A DNA stretch of 64,000 nucleotides from Rheinheimera sp. SA_1 (GTDB taxonomy: Bacteria; Pseudomonadota; Gammaproteobacteria; Enterobacterales; Alteromonadaceae): the NCBI RefSeq assembly GCF_001669775.1, contig NZ_LXWK01000018.1:62001-126000 (forward strand), in the 5' to 3' direction. Below the pieces are notes generated by a model, which was given only the letters and a program-made list of their open reading frames with translations, was not told the origin of the DNA and made no database searches. The translations under genes were made by a program, and so were the position numbers. Of the stretch, positions 53,601-62,169 are shown one piece after another (within the stretch, counting starts at the first letter, position 1; every line of letters starts with the position of its first letter).

Positions 53601-53730
53601 TCGGAAAATCGACCGCTGGTAGCGGTGACACCGGCAGCAACCGCCAGCACAATAATCCCAGCAGCAAGATAGCGGTGGCGATCAGACCACTGGCGACCGG
53701 TCTTTCGATAAATGGATGCGCCAGATTCAT
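50632..53730 (-). CDS. mdtC: RND multidrug efflux subunit MdtC
   Basis: A 1032-residue RND transporter. FIERPVASGLIATAILLLG opens it, and the following LPVSPLPAVDFPMIVVTAS and LPGASPESMAATVATPLER are close to E. coli MdtC, as is YLCDFSLNNLSVMALIVAAG. The proton-relay Asp pair (GLVVDDAIVVLENI) in TM4 is intact. It forms a mixed trimer with MdtB and drives efflux of drugs, bile-salt-like compounds or metals. Its start overlaps the mdtB stop by one base. Confidence 0.92.
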   Translation of the reverse strand: MNLAHPFIERPVASGLIATAILLLGLLCWRLLPVSPLPAVDFPMIVVTASLPGASPESMAATVATPLERALGSIAGINRISSNSNQGSTQIRLEFKLDRNVDEAAREVQAAINAVRAQLPAGMPGNPMYRKFNPSQQPVMALALSSDNLASSVLYDAAATVIAQKILQIQGVGEVEVTGASLPAVRVQLNPAMLSHFGIALDEVRTAISGANATVPLGLVELDDQRWQLATNQTMRRAADYQNLLIKYQNGSPIRLTDVATVTDSTENRYASGFHNERSAVILQISRRSGANIVATIDAIYAQLPQLQALIPADADLSVVMDRSPVIRATLSEAQLSLFISVLLVVIVVWLFLGSFRTALIPTAAIPVSLIGAFSVMYLCDFSLNNLSVMALIVAAGLVVDDAIVVLENIKRHIEAGLSPVAAARKGAGEVGFTLIAMNAALIVVFLSILFMGGLVERLFREFSITLAGAMLISLAISLTLTPSLSALLLKPLTKKTTDTLTSPATSTEAGAFSRFAAGYQRSLGKVLLHKRWVLLVMAVIFGSTGWLYNQLPGGMLPDQDTGQLNGFVRGDDGFSYQVMQPKIEEFRQYLLKDPAIADITGASGGAMGLSNSRIQIRLKPLAERKISAQAVVDRIRMNAPKVPGAIVFLSVDQDIRLSSPFGSSDFELLLLSSELKPLREWGKKVAEGMKELPELTDVDAPGGEDAQQVVLNIDREAAQRLGVDMRTVATMLNNSFSQRQVATLYDEMNQYRVVMELAPGYTAQPEVLKQLMLISRDGSRVPLSAIASYGYGLVSDRVRHDGQFASMGIGYALAPGVTALQAAAAIDQLLAKLMLPSTVHSINGEDQRNAIFESQDNFWLFVGVVLAVYLVLGVLYESMVQPLTIISTLPCAAIGALLALYLTNSDLNLIALLGLFLLIGIVMKNAILLIDFALEAERTQGLSPKEAVLQAAGQRLRPILMTNCAAVLGAVPLLLGMGEGSELRQPLGITIVGGLLVSQLLTLYSTPVVYLLLSRFRRKASMPVADAQPSA

Positions 53731-56700
53731 CAGACGGTTGCCTCTGTCGTGGCTGTAGCCATCGGCTTCCGACTTAAATGCCGATCAAACCACAGATACA
53801 CCACAGGCGTCGTGAACAACGTCAGAATCTGGCTGACAATCAAACCACCGACCATCACCAGACCCAATGGCTGACGCAATTCAGCGCCAGAACCACTGGC
53901 CAGCAATAACGGAATAGCACCAAATAACGCCGCTAAGGTGGTCATCAGAATTGGCCGGAAGCGCAGCAGCGCAGCCTGATATATCGCTTCGCGTGGCGTT
54001 AAACCGTCATTTCTTTGGGCTTCCAGCGCAAAGTCGACCATCATAATGCCGTTTTTCTTCACCAAACCAATCAGCAACACGATGCCGATCACCGCAATCA
54101 GGTCCAGCGGCTGGTTCATAATCAGCAGTGCCAGTAAAGCGCCAACGGTGGCCGAAGGTAAAGTCGATAAAATGGTCAGCGGATGAATAAGGCTTTCGTA
54201 CAAAATCCCCAGCACAATGTACATGGTCAGCACCGCCGCAAAAATCAGCCACAAGGTGTTGGAAAGGGATGCCCGGAACGCCTCTGCTGCACCCTGGAAA
54301 CTCAGTTCAATTTCGGCCGGTAACAGCAGTTGTTGCTGCGTTTCTTCAATGGCCGCCACCGCTTCACCCAATGAATAACCGGCGGCTAAATTAAATGACA
54401 AGGTCACCGACGGGAATTGCCCCTGATGATTAATCAATAAGGTAGCCGGCCGCTGCGTCACTTTGGCCACCGCCGACAACGGCACAGTGCCGCCGGACGC
54501 TGTAGTTAAAAACAGTTTGTTCAGCGCATCGACGCCTTGTGCCTGGGCAGGGTCCACTTCCAGAATCACCCGGTATTGATTGGCCTGGGTAAACAAAGTG
54601 CTGATCTGCCGTTGGCTATAAGCACTTTGCAGTGCCGCACCAACCTGACTGACGCTAATGCCCAGTCTCGACGCCGCAGTGCGGTCGATATCGATATAGG
54701 CCTGCAAACCTTGTTGCTGTAAGTCATGTGCCACTTCCGATAATTCCGGTCTGCTACGCAGCGCCGCCAGCACATCGGGTAACCATTGCCCCAGCACTTC
54801 GCTGTCCGGCGTGGTCAAGGTGAACTGATACTGCGTGCGGCTAACTTTATCTTCGATACTCAGCTCCTGCACCGGCTGGAACCAGCCTTTGATCCCGCTA
54901 ACATCGGCCGCTTGCTGCTCCAACTGGCGCAAAATAACGGTCGCGCTTTCGCTACGACTGCCATGCGGTTTTAAATTCAGTAAAATCCGACCGCTATTGA
55001 TACTGCTATTGCTGCCATCAACACCAATAAAGGAGCTTAAACTGGCCACATCCGGGTGTTCGAGCAAGTTTGCCGCGAGCGCTTGTTGACGCTCGGCCAT
55101 CGCCTGAAAGGAAATATCCTGCGGCGCTTCGGTCACCACCTGAATAACGCCGCTGTCCTGCACCGGGAAAAAGCCTTTTGGCACCGCCAGATACAGCAAG
55201 CCTGTTAAGACCACAGTGCCGAACATCGTCAGCATCGCCAATCGCTGATGGTGCAATACCCATTGCAACATCACGCCATAACGGCGAATGATCCGCGACA
55301 TCCAGTCGTGTTCATCATCATGCGTCGGCATTTTGGTCAGTAACCGGGCGCAGAGCATTGGCGTTAACGTCAGCGACACCAGCAATGAAATCAGAATGGC
55401 CACCGCCAGCGTCACCGCAAATTCATAAAATAACCGGCCAACCACATCGGCCATAAACAGCAGCGGGATTAATACAGCAATCAGGGAAAAGGTCAGCGAA
55501 ATCAGCGTAAAACCAATTTCCTGCGCGCCTTTCAGTGCAGCTTCCATTGGGCTCGCGCCTTGCTCACGATGGCGGGCGACGTTTTCCAACATCACAATTG
55601 CATCATCCACCACAAAACCGGTGGCGATGGTCAGCGCCATTAAGGTTAAGTTATTCACTGAAAAATCAAGCAAGTACATCACGGCAAAAGTACCAACCAG
55701 ACTTAAAGGTACCGCCAGACTTGGAATAATAGTGGCTGGAATGGTGCGTAAAAACACAAAGGTCACTAAGACCACCAAGCAGATAGCGAAAATCAGTTCC
55801 ATCTGCACATCATGCACCGAAGCACGGATGCTCTGGGTGCGGTCAGTTAAAATCTGCACCTTAACGGCAGCAGGCATAGTCGCTGTGAGTTGCGGCAATA
55901 ATTGCTGAATTAAATCAGCCACTTCAATCACGTTGGCACCTGGCTGGCGCTGAATATTCACCAGCACGGCAGCTTCCTGATTGGCCCAGGCTGCTAAGAA
56001 TCTGTCTTCCGCGCCTTGCTCCACAGTCGCGACATCGCGCATCCGCACCGGCGCGTCGCCACGCCAGGCGATAATCAACTCTTCATATTCTTTGGTGCTA
56101 CGAATTTGGTCGTTGGCGTCTAGCATGGTCGAGCGAAATGGACCATCAAAACTGCCTTTGGGTTGATTGGTATTGGCGGAGGTTATCGCAGCGCGCAGTT
56201 GCTCCATACTCAGGCCCAACGAGGCTAACGCCGCCGGATTGGCTTTGACCCGAATGGCCGGGCGCTGACCACCGGCTAAACTGACCATACCGACACCCGA
56301 TACCTGCGCCAGCTTTTGCGCCATCCGGGTATCGACTAAATCATAAACTTGCGGTAACGGCAGGGTATCGGAGGTGACGGCCAGCGTTAGAATGGGTGCA
56401 TCGGCCGGGTTTACTTTGCGGTAAATTGGTGGTGCCGGTAAGTCATTTGGCAACAAAGATCCGGCGGTATTAATGGCGGCCTGCACTTCCTGCTCGGCCA
56501 CGCCCATATCCACCACTAACGCAAATTGCAAAGTCACCACCGAAGCGCCATTGGAGCTGGCCGACGACATTTGTTTCAGGCCTGGAATTTGCCCGAGCCT
56601 GCGCTCCAAGGGCGCAGTGATGGTTCTGGCGACAACATCGGAGCTGGCACCAGGTTGAAAGGTAAACACCTGAATAATCGGATAATCGACCTGCGGTAAC

Positions 56701-56807
56701 GCTGCCACCGGCAATAACCGCCAGGCCAGCATCCCGGCGATTAACATTGCCAGCATCAATAACGATGTCGCAACCGGTCGCAGAATAAAGGGTTTGGACA
56801 TATTCAT
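53730..56807 (-). CDS. mdtB: RND multidrug efflux subunit MdtB
   Basis: A 1025-residue RND transporter. [20 protein letters not shown] and [20 protein letters not shown] are close to E. coli MdtB, and [20 protein letters not shown] keeps the TM4 region with [14 protein letters not shown] (proton-relay Asp pair). It works as the second subunit type with MdtC. One-base overlaps with mdtA and mdtC show a single coupled operon. No TolC gene or BaeSR-like regulator pair is in the window. Confidence 0.92.
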   Translation of the reverse strand: MNMSKPFILRPVATSLLMLAMLIAGMLAWRLLPVAALPQVDYPIIQVFTFQPGASSDVVARTITAPLERRLGQIPGLKQMSSASSNGASVVTLQFALVVDMGVAEQEVQAAINTAGSLLPNDLPAPPIYRKVNPADAPILTLAVTSDTLPLPQVYDLVDTRMAQKLAQVSGVGMVSLAGGQRPAIRVKANPAALASLGLSMEQLRAAITSANTNQPKGSFDGPFRSTMLDANDQIRSTKEYEELIIAWRGDAPVRMRDVATVEQGAEDRFLAAWANQEAAVLVNIQRQPGANVIEVADLIQQLLPQLTATMPAAVKVQILTDRTQSIRASVHDVQMELIFAICLVVLVTFVFLRTIPATIIPSLAVPLSLVGTFAVMYLLDFSVNNLTLMALTIATGFVVDDAIVMLENVARHREQGASPMEAALKGAQEIGFTLISLTFSLIAVLIPLLFMADVVGRLFYEFAVTLAVAILISLLVSLTLTPMLCARLLTKMPTHDDEHDWMSRIIRRYGVMLQWVLHHQRLAMLTMFGTVVLTGLLYLAVPKGFFPVQDSGVIQVVTEAPQDISFQAMAERQQALAANLLEHPDVASLSSFIGVDGSNSSINSGRILLNLKPHGSRSESATVILRQLEQQAADVSGIKGWFQPVQELSIEDKVSRTQYQFTLTTPDSEVLGQWLPDVLAALRSRPELSEVAHDLQQQGLQAYIDIDRTAASRLGISVSQVGAALQSAYSQRQISTLFTQANQYRVILEVDPAQAQGVDALNKLFLTTASGGTVPLSAVAKVTQRPATLLINHQGQFPSVTLSFNLAAGYSLGEAVAAIEETQQQLLLPAEIELSFQGAAEAFRASLSNTLWLIFAAVLTMYIVLGILYESLIHPLTILSTLPSATVGALLALLIMNQPLDLIAVIGIVLLIGLVKKNGIMMVDFALEAQRNDGLTPREAIYQAALLRFRPILMTTLAALFGAIPLLLASGSGAELRQPLGLVMVGGLIVSQILTLFTTPVVYLWFDRHLSRKPMATATTEATV

Positions 56808-58096
56808 TAGTTAGCCTGCCGCGCTGGTCTGGCTTTTTTTACCGGAGCTTCGCTTTTTACCGGAGCTTCGCTGCCCGCATCCGCAATCACTTCGACCTGC
56901 CGGCCTGGTCTTAATCGGTCCAGGCCTTCCAGCACTACCAAATCACCGGCAGCCAAACCTTCTTCCACGGCCACCAGGCCATTGTCAACGGCGCCTAATT
57001 TCAGCATTTTAATCTGCGATTTTTGCGCTTTATCAATGGTATAGACATAAGTGCCTTGCGAGCCATACTGCACCGCATCTTGCGGAATAGTCACAGCACC
57101 ACTTTGTACCGCTACGTTGAGCCGCACATTCACAAACTGGTTCGGGAACAACTCTTCATGCTGATTGGCAAATTCGGCTTTCAGTTTTAAGGTGCCGGTG
57201 GCCAAATCAATCTGGTTATCGAGGGTGGTTAACACGCCGCTGGTCAGTTGCTGTTGTTCCGAACGGTCCCAGGCTTCCACCGACAGCGCCACACCTTTGC
57301 GATAAGCGTCGCGTACTTGGGCTAATTGCGTTTCCGGAATGGTAAATTGCACCGCGATTGGCGAGCTTTGGGTAATAGTCACTAAACCGTCGGTGCTATT
57401 GGCCTGCACTAAATTACCAGGGTCAACCCGGCGCAAACCCAACCGGCCGCTAATTGGCGCTTTAATTTCGGTATAAGACAGTTCAAGTTTGGCGGCGTCG
57501 ATTTGCGCCTGATTTGATTTCAACGTGCCTTTGAGCTGATTGACCAGCGATTGCTGATTGTTAAACTGCTGCGCGGAGATAGAGTTTTGCTGCTTCAGCT
57601 TTTGATACAGCGCCAAATCCTGCTCGGCATTGACCAGCTGCGCCACATTCTGTTGCTTCACGCCTTCGGCTTGCGACAATTTCACCTGATAAGGCGCTGG
57701 ATCAATTCGTGCCAGCAACTGGCCAGCTTCGACTTTTTCGCCTTCTTTGAATAATACTTCGAGCAACGGACCACTGACCCGGCTTTGCAACACCACGGTA
57801 TTAAGCGGGGTGACGGTGCCAATGGCTTTGATTTGTACTTTTAAATCAGAACTGCCGGCAGCGACTACCCGCACCGGCACCGGCGCATTCCAAGGATTGG
57901 CACCGGCAGCACCTGGGCTGCCTGGACGTGGGCCACCCGCTCTAGGACCGCCTTGGCCGACCGGACGCTGACCTTGTTTGGCGGCTTGGCCGCTGGCCGT
58001 AGCAGCGTTATCAGCTGACAGATACCACCAACCGCCCATCGCCAGTGCCACGAGACTTAAACCAGCGATAAGGGTGCGTGTAGTTAACTTCGGCAT
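56807..58096 (-). CDS. mdtA: Periplasmic adaptor MdtA (membrane fusion protein)
   Basis: A 429-residue adaptor. An N-terminal signal anchor ([18 protein letters not shown]) is followed by a Gly/Pro/Arg-rich linker at about 38-70, the lipoyl half-domain ([18 protein letters not shown] and [17 protein letters not shown]), a coiled coil at about 140-200, a second lipoyl part ([20 protein letters not shown]) and barrel domains. It links the RND trimer to an outer-membrane channel. The Gly/Pro/Arg linker is longer than I would expect. A control region of about 255 bases upstream shows no clear operator. Confidence 0.9.
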   Translation of the reverse strand: MPKLTTRTLIAGLSLVALAMGGWWYLSADNAATASGQAAKQGQRPVGQGGPRAGGPRPGSPGAAGANPWNAPVPVRVVAAGSSDLKVQIKAIGTVTPLNTVVLQSRVSGPLLEVLFKEGEKVEAGQLLARIDPAPYQVKLSQAEGVKQQNVAQLVNAEQDLALYQKLKQQNSISAQQFNNQQSLVNQLKGTLKSNQAQIDAAKLELSYTEIKAPISGRLGLRRVDPGNLVQANSTDGLVTITQSSPIAVQFTIPETQLAQVRDAYRKGVALSVEAWDRSEQQQLTSGVLTTLDNQIDLATGTLKLKAEFANQHEELFPNQFVNVRLNVAVQSGAVTIPQDAVQYGSQGTYVYTIDKAQKSQIKMLKLGAVDNGLVAVEEGLAAGDLVVLEGLDRLRPGRQVEVIADAGSEAPVKSEAPVKKARPARQAN

Positions 58097-58351
58097 TCTG
58101 AATTTCCCTGCAAATGCTCATGACTCTGTGAGTTCAGTCGCCAATATCTGTTTGCGTTATAGCAACAGCCGGCGGTCGAGCGGTAAATTACGACTAACCT
58201 GGTTGGTAAGTTCATACCAACGATGAATTTTTGCTGCATCCTAACGATTATTTGCGTCAGCACCACAACTGCTGCGGCCTTTCCACCAGCAGCTGCGACC
58301 ATTACTTCTGATTAACAGCCACTTTCAATGAGTAGCCGATCCCGGATTAAG

Positions 58352-59467
58352 TTAACGCCGCAGACCCAAAGTTGGCCCGAATGGTGAAACTGCGATCTGC
58401 TGGCGAACATCGTCGGGTAAGGCCTGTAATTGCGGCTTGGTAAGGCGCGCCAGATATAAACAATTGCTGACCAGCCACTCAGACCCGGCATCCACGCTGA
58501 ACTGATGCTGCGTCAATAAAGGTGCAATCAACTTGTGATCCAGCCCCCATAACGTCAGTAAGTAAGCGGAAATTGCCACGTCTGGCCTGATACTGTCAGT
58601 CTGCTCTGCTTCCAGACCCGGGTCATCCAACATCCAGCCATTTTGCAACAACAACAGTTGACCAAAACAGCTCAGGATTGATGTTACAAATACATGATCC
58701 TGCTGCATTCGTTTCAGCTGACTTTCTTTGGCTAAGGTGCGGCAAGCCGAAGCAAACTGCAGCGCCCGCTCCATCACCTGGCCATGCTCTTTCGCTGAAA
58801 CCGTTGCCGAAGCGCCTTTGACGGCCAGCATCAATACCAGCATTTCCACTACCTCCATGCCGAGGCGGCTGACAGCGATATCCAGCGACAGCGTTTCACT
58901 GGCAAAGCCCATATAAGGGGAATTCACCAGCTGCATTAAGCGCGACACGACGACCGGATCATTTTCCAGTAACCGCGCCACTCTGGCCACATCGACAGTC
59001 GGATCCGCCAGCTGCTGGCGTAATTTGCTACTGACCGCCGGGAATACCGGATAATGGGTAAAGGACGCCAGAATACGCCGCGATAACGCCGGTAACGGCA
59101 ACGTTTTCAGCCGTTCAGCATTTCGGAATAACTGGACTAAGTGTTCAAAATCAACAGATTCGCCGATAAAGGCATGGAAGTGATCCAGATGATCCAACAC
59201 CACATCGTCATGCAGGGTATTGGTCACCACCACCCGCAAAGCGAGCGGTGCCATAAAACACACCAAGCGCTTTTCTTCAACGCCTGCGACAATATCCTGC
59301 GCATCAAAAAACAGCAGATCGGTGCTGTCTTCATTGCGCGGCGCCGCAGCATAACTGCCAATCGTCGGAAAGCTACGCAGCTGCCAACGCGCATCGTATT
59401 TAGTGCAGTATTTATTTAAGAAACTCAGCAAGGCCGGGTTAAGACTGATAGCAACAACCTGAAACAT
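58352..59467 (-). CDS. HDOD-domain signalling protein with a receiver-like N-terminal part
   Basis: A 371-residue protein. Residues 1-120 (FQVVAISLNPALLSFL, LLFFDAQDIV) look like a receiver-type alpha/beta domain without a plain phospho-acceptor set. Residues about 125-330 are an HDOD domain: FPAVSSKLRQQLADPTVD, then ARLLENDPVVVSRLMQLVNS and SLDIAVSRLGMEVVEML. HDOD domains are HD-like folds without metal ligands, found in proteins that control chemotaxis, motility or c-di-GMP responses. It stands alone; neighbours give no clue to its partner. The 180 bases upstream hold nothing but the leader of the next gene on the other strand. Confidence 0.85.
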   Translation of the reverse strand: MFQVVAISLNPALLSFLNKYCTKYDARWQLRSFPTIGSYAAAPRNEDSTDLLFFDAQDIVAGVEEKRLVCFMAPLALRVVVTNTLHDDVVLDHLDHFHAFIGESVDFEHLVQLFRNAERLKTLPLPALSRRILASFTHYPVFPAVSSKLRQQLADPTVDVARVARLLENDPVVVSRLMQLVNSPYMGFASETLSLDIAVSRLGMEVVEMLVLMLAVKGASATVSAKEHGQVMERALQFASACRTLAKESQLKRMQQDHVFVTSILSCFGQLLLLQNGWMLDDPGLEAEQTDSIRPDVAISAYLLTLWGLDHKLIAPLLTQHQFSVDAGSEWLVSNCLYLARLTKPQLQALPDDVRQQIAVSPFGPTLGLRR

Positions 59468-59654
59468 GGGAATGTCCTTTGCAAGAATGGCTCAATGTAA
59501 CAGTAGCGGGGGCGGCGCTGTAGTCAATTTACATAACCTTTGCACTTACATCGGGTTACAATTTGACCGCACAAGTCCCGAAAATGTCACTTGTTTTGTT
59601 TTTGTAAATGAATTAGCTTATTTTTCTGTTAATAACCTAATTCAGGAACTCGTC

Positions 59655-59858
59655 ATGAAACAACTTTTCACCATTGCATTATTGGTTGCCCTCACTGGCT
59701 GTGGCTCAACCGCGAACGACACTGCAAAACAAAGCAGTGCCACAAACAAAACGGCCGCCACTGCAGAACAAGACAAGCCAAAAAAAGATATGATCTGCAG
59801 ATCAGAAAAGGCACTGGGTTCGAACATGAAAACCAAAGTCTGCCGGCCAAAAAGCTAA
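59655..59858 (+). CDS. Small lipoprotein of unknown function
   Basis: A 67-residue protein. MKQLFTIALLVALTGC is a lipoprotein signal (lipobox LTGC), followed by a Thr/Ala/Lys-rich linker and the short Cys-containing end KKDMICRSEKALGSNMKTKV-CRP. AGGA lies 9 bases before the ATG at 59655. The two Cys near the end may form a disulfide. Its length and layout match small lipoproteins that are widespread in this group of bacteria, function unknown. Confidence 0.75.
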   Translation: MKQLFTIALLVALTGCGSTANDTAKQSSATNKTAATAEQDKPKKDMICRSEKALGSNMKTKVCRPKS

Positions 59859-59895
59859 TAATAAAACTTCTACTCTTGGCCCTCTGGCGTTGACG

Positions 59896-59925
59896 ATTGC
59901 GTGGGATTTGCAGCCCACGGCAATT
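59896..59925. terminator. Hairpin between convergent genes
   Basis: ATTGCGTGGG and CCCACGGCAAT pair with one bulged base around an 8-base loop. It lies between the small lipoprotein and the end of the XRE regulator. No T run follows, so termination is not certain. Confidence 0.35.
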
Positions 59926-59926
59926 G

Positions 59927-61432
59927 TTAACCGCCACACCGCTGATAACAGGCCGGATCCCGCGGGCAGTGATTTCCCCTTGAACAAATCAGTTGCGCTG
60001 GCTTTTCCAGACTTCGCGCCACCCAATTAATATTCAGAATATTCGCCACTGTACTTAATGTGCTTTTTATCGCCGGCGGGATTTTTCCAGCGCCGCCTTG
60101 ACTGTTGCATAAGGCTTTTAATTCCTGCGCCATCGCATCCGCATCCATACCCTGCGCGTCAATCGCCGGGTTTAAATCAATGCCGGCACACAGCACATGC
60201 GCGTTGCCAGCCAAATCCAGCACCTTAGTCGATTCACAGCAATAAATTCTGGGTTGTCCCTGCACTTCCAGTAACGACAATTGCGCTGAACTTTGTTGCC
60301 CTTCAACATCAAACATCCGGAACACCGCCCAGTGCTGACAAGGATCTTCCACTTTGCGCATATTGCCCCACGGCAGCGGAATGCCATTGCCGCGATATAC
60401 CGCCTTGAGTTTGCCTGGGGTGTAAGCATCAAAATAGTGCCAATGATGATAAGGCGACACTGCCGTCATCCGCCGCATCGCCACCGAGGCTGACACACCG
60501 GCGCCCTGATGCGAACTGATTTCATAACCATGGCGGTCTAATAACTGCCGGAATGGCATTTTTGGGCACAACAAAGCGCCGGCGAAAAAGCTTGATTCAA
60601 AATCGCGCCAGGCATGCAGAATGTCCTGCGGCGCCATATCAGGTGAATCTGAACTTACGACTTCCTGCGCGCCGCCCACCGACATGCCGCTTTTGACACC
60701 GTCTTTGTTATGCAGCACCGCATGGCCAATATGCACCGCCAGCTCGTATTTCAGCCGGGTTGGATGGTTTTTCAGAATACGGTTTAAATGCAGGGTTTTT
60801 GGCGGCAAAAAAAACGAGGTGGAGACGTTTTTACTGAATACACCCAGCTCATCCAGTACTTCTTTCGGCGCTTCATCAAACCAACTGACGCTAAGTCCAA
60901 GCTGTTTTACAATCGCCAGCAAATCTTCGACGCTGAGCGGCATCCGCTTTAAACCAACTTCTTCAGCAGCGCGTTCCAGCTCTGGAAAATGGTTTTGATG
61001 ATGCTCCTGGTGCGCACGGATCAGCAGCTGAGCAAACTGTTTACCGCTGATACCGGTTTGCGACAGCATTTCCGGAATGGCTATTTGCAAGATGTCGTTG
61101 GAGAACAAAAAACCCGGCTCCAGTGCCATGCCATGAATGCCACCCCGACTGCCTTTAGCCGGTGTGATATCCAGTTGCTGCTCTTCACCGTCGAGAAACC
61201 ACTCCAGATCTTTTTGAAAAACCTGGGCAATTACCGTCAGCATTTCGACACTAGGCACCCGTTTGCCGCGTTCAATCATCGACAAATATGACACCGACGG
61301 CGCGTATTCCGGGTCAATCCGGATACAGCGGGTCGACAAGTCTTCCATCGTTAAGTTATTACGTTTCCTCAGGTTTCTGATTTTAGTCCCGAGGAAATGT
61401 GATTTTCTGAGTAAGCTTTTTGTTGAAGTCAT
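59927..61432 (-). CDS. XRE-family regulator with IrrE-like domain (ScfR/DUF3612 type)
   Basis: About 501 residues from the ATG at 61432; an ATG at 61477 would add 15 residues across the operator. An N-terminal HTH lies at about 9-70 (GTKIRNLRKRNNLTMEDLS, VSYLSMIERGKRVPSVEML). Residues about 180-260 resemble an IrrE/ImmA domain, but the zinc motif is lost (ELAVHIGHAVLH instead of HExxH). The C-terminal half is like short-chain acyl-CoA regulators, with a Cys-rich end (CSRGNHCPRDPACYQRC) that could bind metal. Such regulators sense acyl-CoA or propionate/acetate metabolism. The palindrome at 61442-61454 suggests self-regulation. Confidence 0.8.
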   Translation of the reverse strand: MTSTKSLLRKSHFLGTKIRNLRKRNNLTMEDLSTRCIRIDPEYAPSVSYLSMIERGKRVPSVEMLTVIAQVFQKDLEWFLDGEEQQLDITPAKGSRGGIHGMALEPGFLFSNDILQIAIPEMLSQTGISGKQFAQLLIRAHQEHHQNHFPELERAAEEVGLKRMPLSVEDLLAIVKQLGLSVSWFDEAPKEVLDELGVFSKNVSTSFFLPPKTLHLNRILKNHPTRLKYELAVHIGHAVLHNKDGVKSGMSVGGAQEVVSSDSPDMAPQDILHAWRDFESSFFAGALLCPKMPFRQLLDRHGYEISSHQGAGVSASVAMRRMTAVSPYHHWHYFDAYTPGKLKAVYRGNGIPLPWGNMRKVEDPCQHWAVFRMFDVEGQQSSAQLSLLEVQGQPRIYCCESTKVLDLAGNAHVLCAGIDLNPAIDAQGMDADAMAQELKALCNSQGGAGKIPPAIKSTLSTVANILNINWVARSLEKPAQLICSRGNHCPRDPACYQRCGG

Positions 61433-61441
61433 TTTGTAAAA

Positions 61442-61454
61442 TTCACACTGTGAA
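61442..61454. promoter_or_regulatory. Palindromic operator candidate upstream of the XRE regulator
   Basis: TTCACA-C-TGTGAA is a perfect inverted repeat just 9 bases before the chosen regulator start, and 105 bases before the divergent gene. Flanking AAA/TTT runs extend the symmetry roughly (AAATTCACACTGTGAAGTTTT). It fits an autoregulatory site that could also control the divergent gene. Confidence 0.5.
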
Positions 61455-61559
61455 GTTTTAATTGTCAAATTATGCACAAAAACAACATAGACTAGTTTCT
61501 AAGCAACAGCAACGACTGCTTGCAGCAATGAATAGCCAGAGTGAGCGAGGATAACCACC

Positions 61560-62114
61560 ATGACGATGACACAACGCAACGAGCAACATGATCAGCAACA
61601 CACGCAGCAGAACCAACCACAAATGCTGGATCATTTTATCCGCCAGGAAATCAACGCCATCAGCGCGTTAAATGATAGCCACTTACGGCAGATCCTGGAT
61701 TACTCCAAAGGCTTTCTGGATAAAGTCTTCCCACTGGAGCACGGCTCGCACAAAGATGTTCTGAGTTATGTGGTGTACTACCAACATTTGTTGGCGTTTT
61801 TAAAAGATGGCAGCAACAGTGGTTTAGCCGATCCAACCCAGTTTGTTGCCCTGTGTGGCTCCAAGCAAAAACCACAGTCAGTGTTATTACGCGGTGAAGG
61901 TCGTCATGTCGAACTGGTGTTCTGCGGCAGCGGTCAACACGGCGCCCGCGACAACGCTGGCATTGAAGATATTCAGTTAGAAATTGCCGCCGAGCAGCCA
62001 GAGCTGTCCCCACGTTGGTTCAGTATGATGGACGGGCAATTGCGCAGCGACCAGCTGCCAGGATGTCGCGGCACTTGTTTTACCGCGAAAGATGGTGGCG
62101 ATTATCAGCTTTAA
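61560..62114 (+). CDS. Unrecognised 184-residue protein divergent from the XRE regulator
   Basis: A 184-residue soluble protein. The first 22 residues are Gln/His-rich; then comes a helical part (HFIRQEINAISALNDSHLRQ, FLDKVFPLEHGSHKDVLSYV) and a beta part (SVLLRGEGRHVELVFCGSG, IEDIQLEIAAEQPELSPRWF). No signal peptide or membrane segment. I know no family for it. Because it is divergent from the regulator across a palindrome, it may be its target. GAGG precedes the ATG; a second ATG six bases on is possible. A strong terminator follows. Confidence 0.68.
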   Translation: MTMTQRNEQHDQQHTQQNQPQMLDHFIRQEINAISALNDSHLRQILDYSKGFLDKVFPLEHGSHKDVLSYVVYYQHLLAFLKDGSNSGLADPTQFVALCGSKQKPQSVLLRGEGRHVELVFCGSGQHGARDNAGIEDIQLEIAAEQPELSPRWFSMMDGQLRSDQLPGCRGTCFTAKDGGDYQL

Positions 62115-62118
62115 CGTA

Positions 62119-62167
62119 AAAAAGGGGGCGGAGCTAATTGCAATACAATACGCTCCGCCCCCTTTTT
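62119..62167. terminator. Strong bidirectional terminator
   Basis: AAAAA-GGGGGCGGAGC and GCTCCGCCCCC-TTTTT form a perfect 11-bp GC stem with A/T tails on both sides, loop of 17 bases. It lies between convergent genes and can stop both. Its arm GGGGGCGGAGCTAATTG resembles the GGGGTCAGAGTCAATTG arm of the 52-bp repeats, so it may be a distant relative. Confidence 0.85.
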
Positions 62168-62169
62168 AG

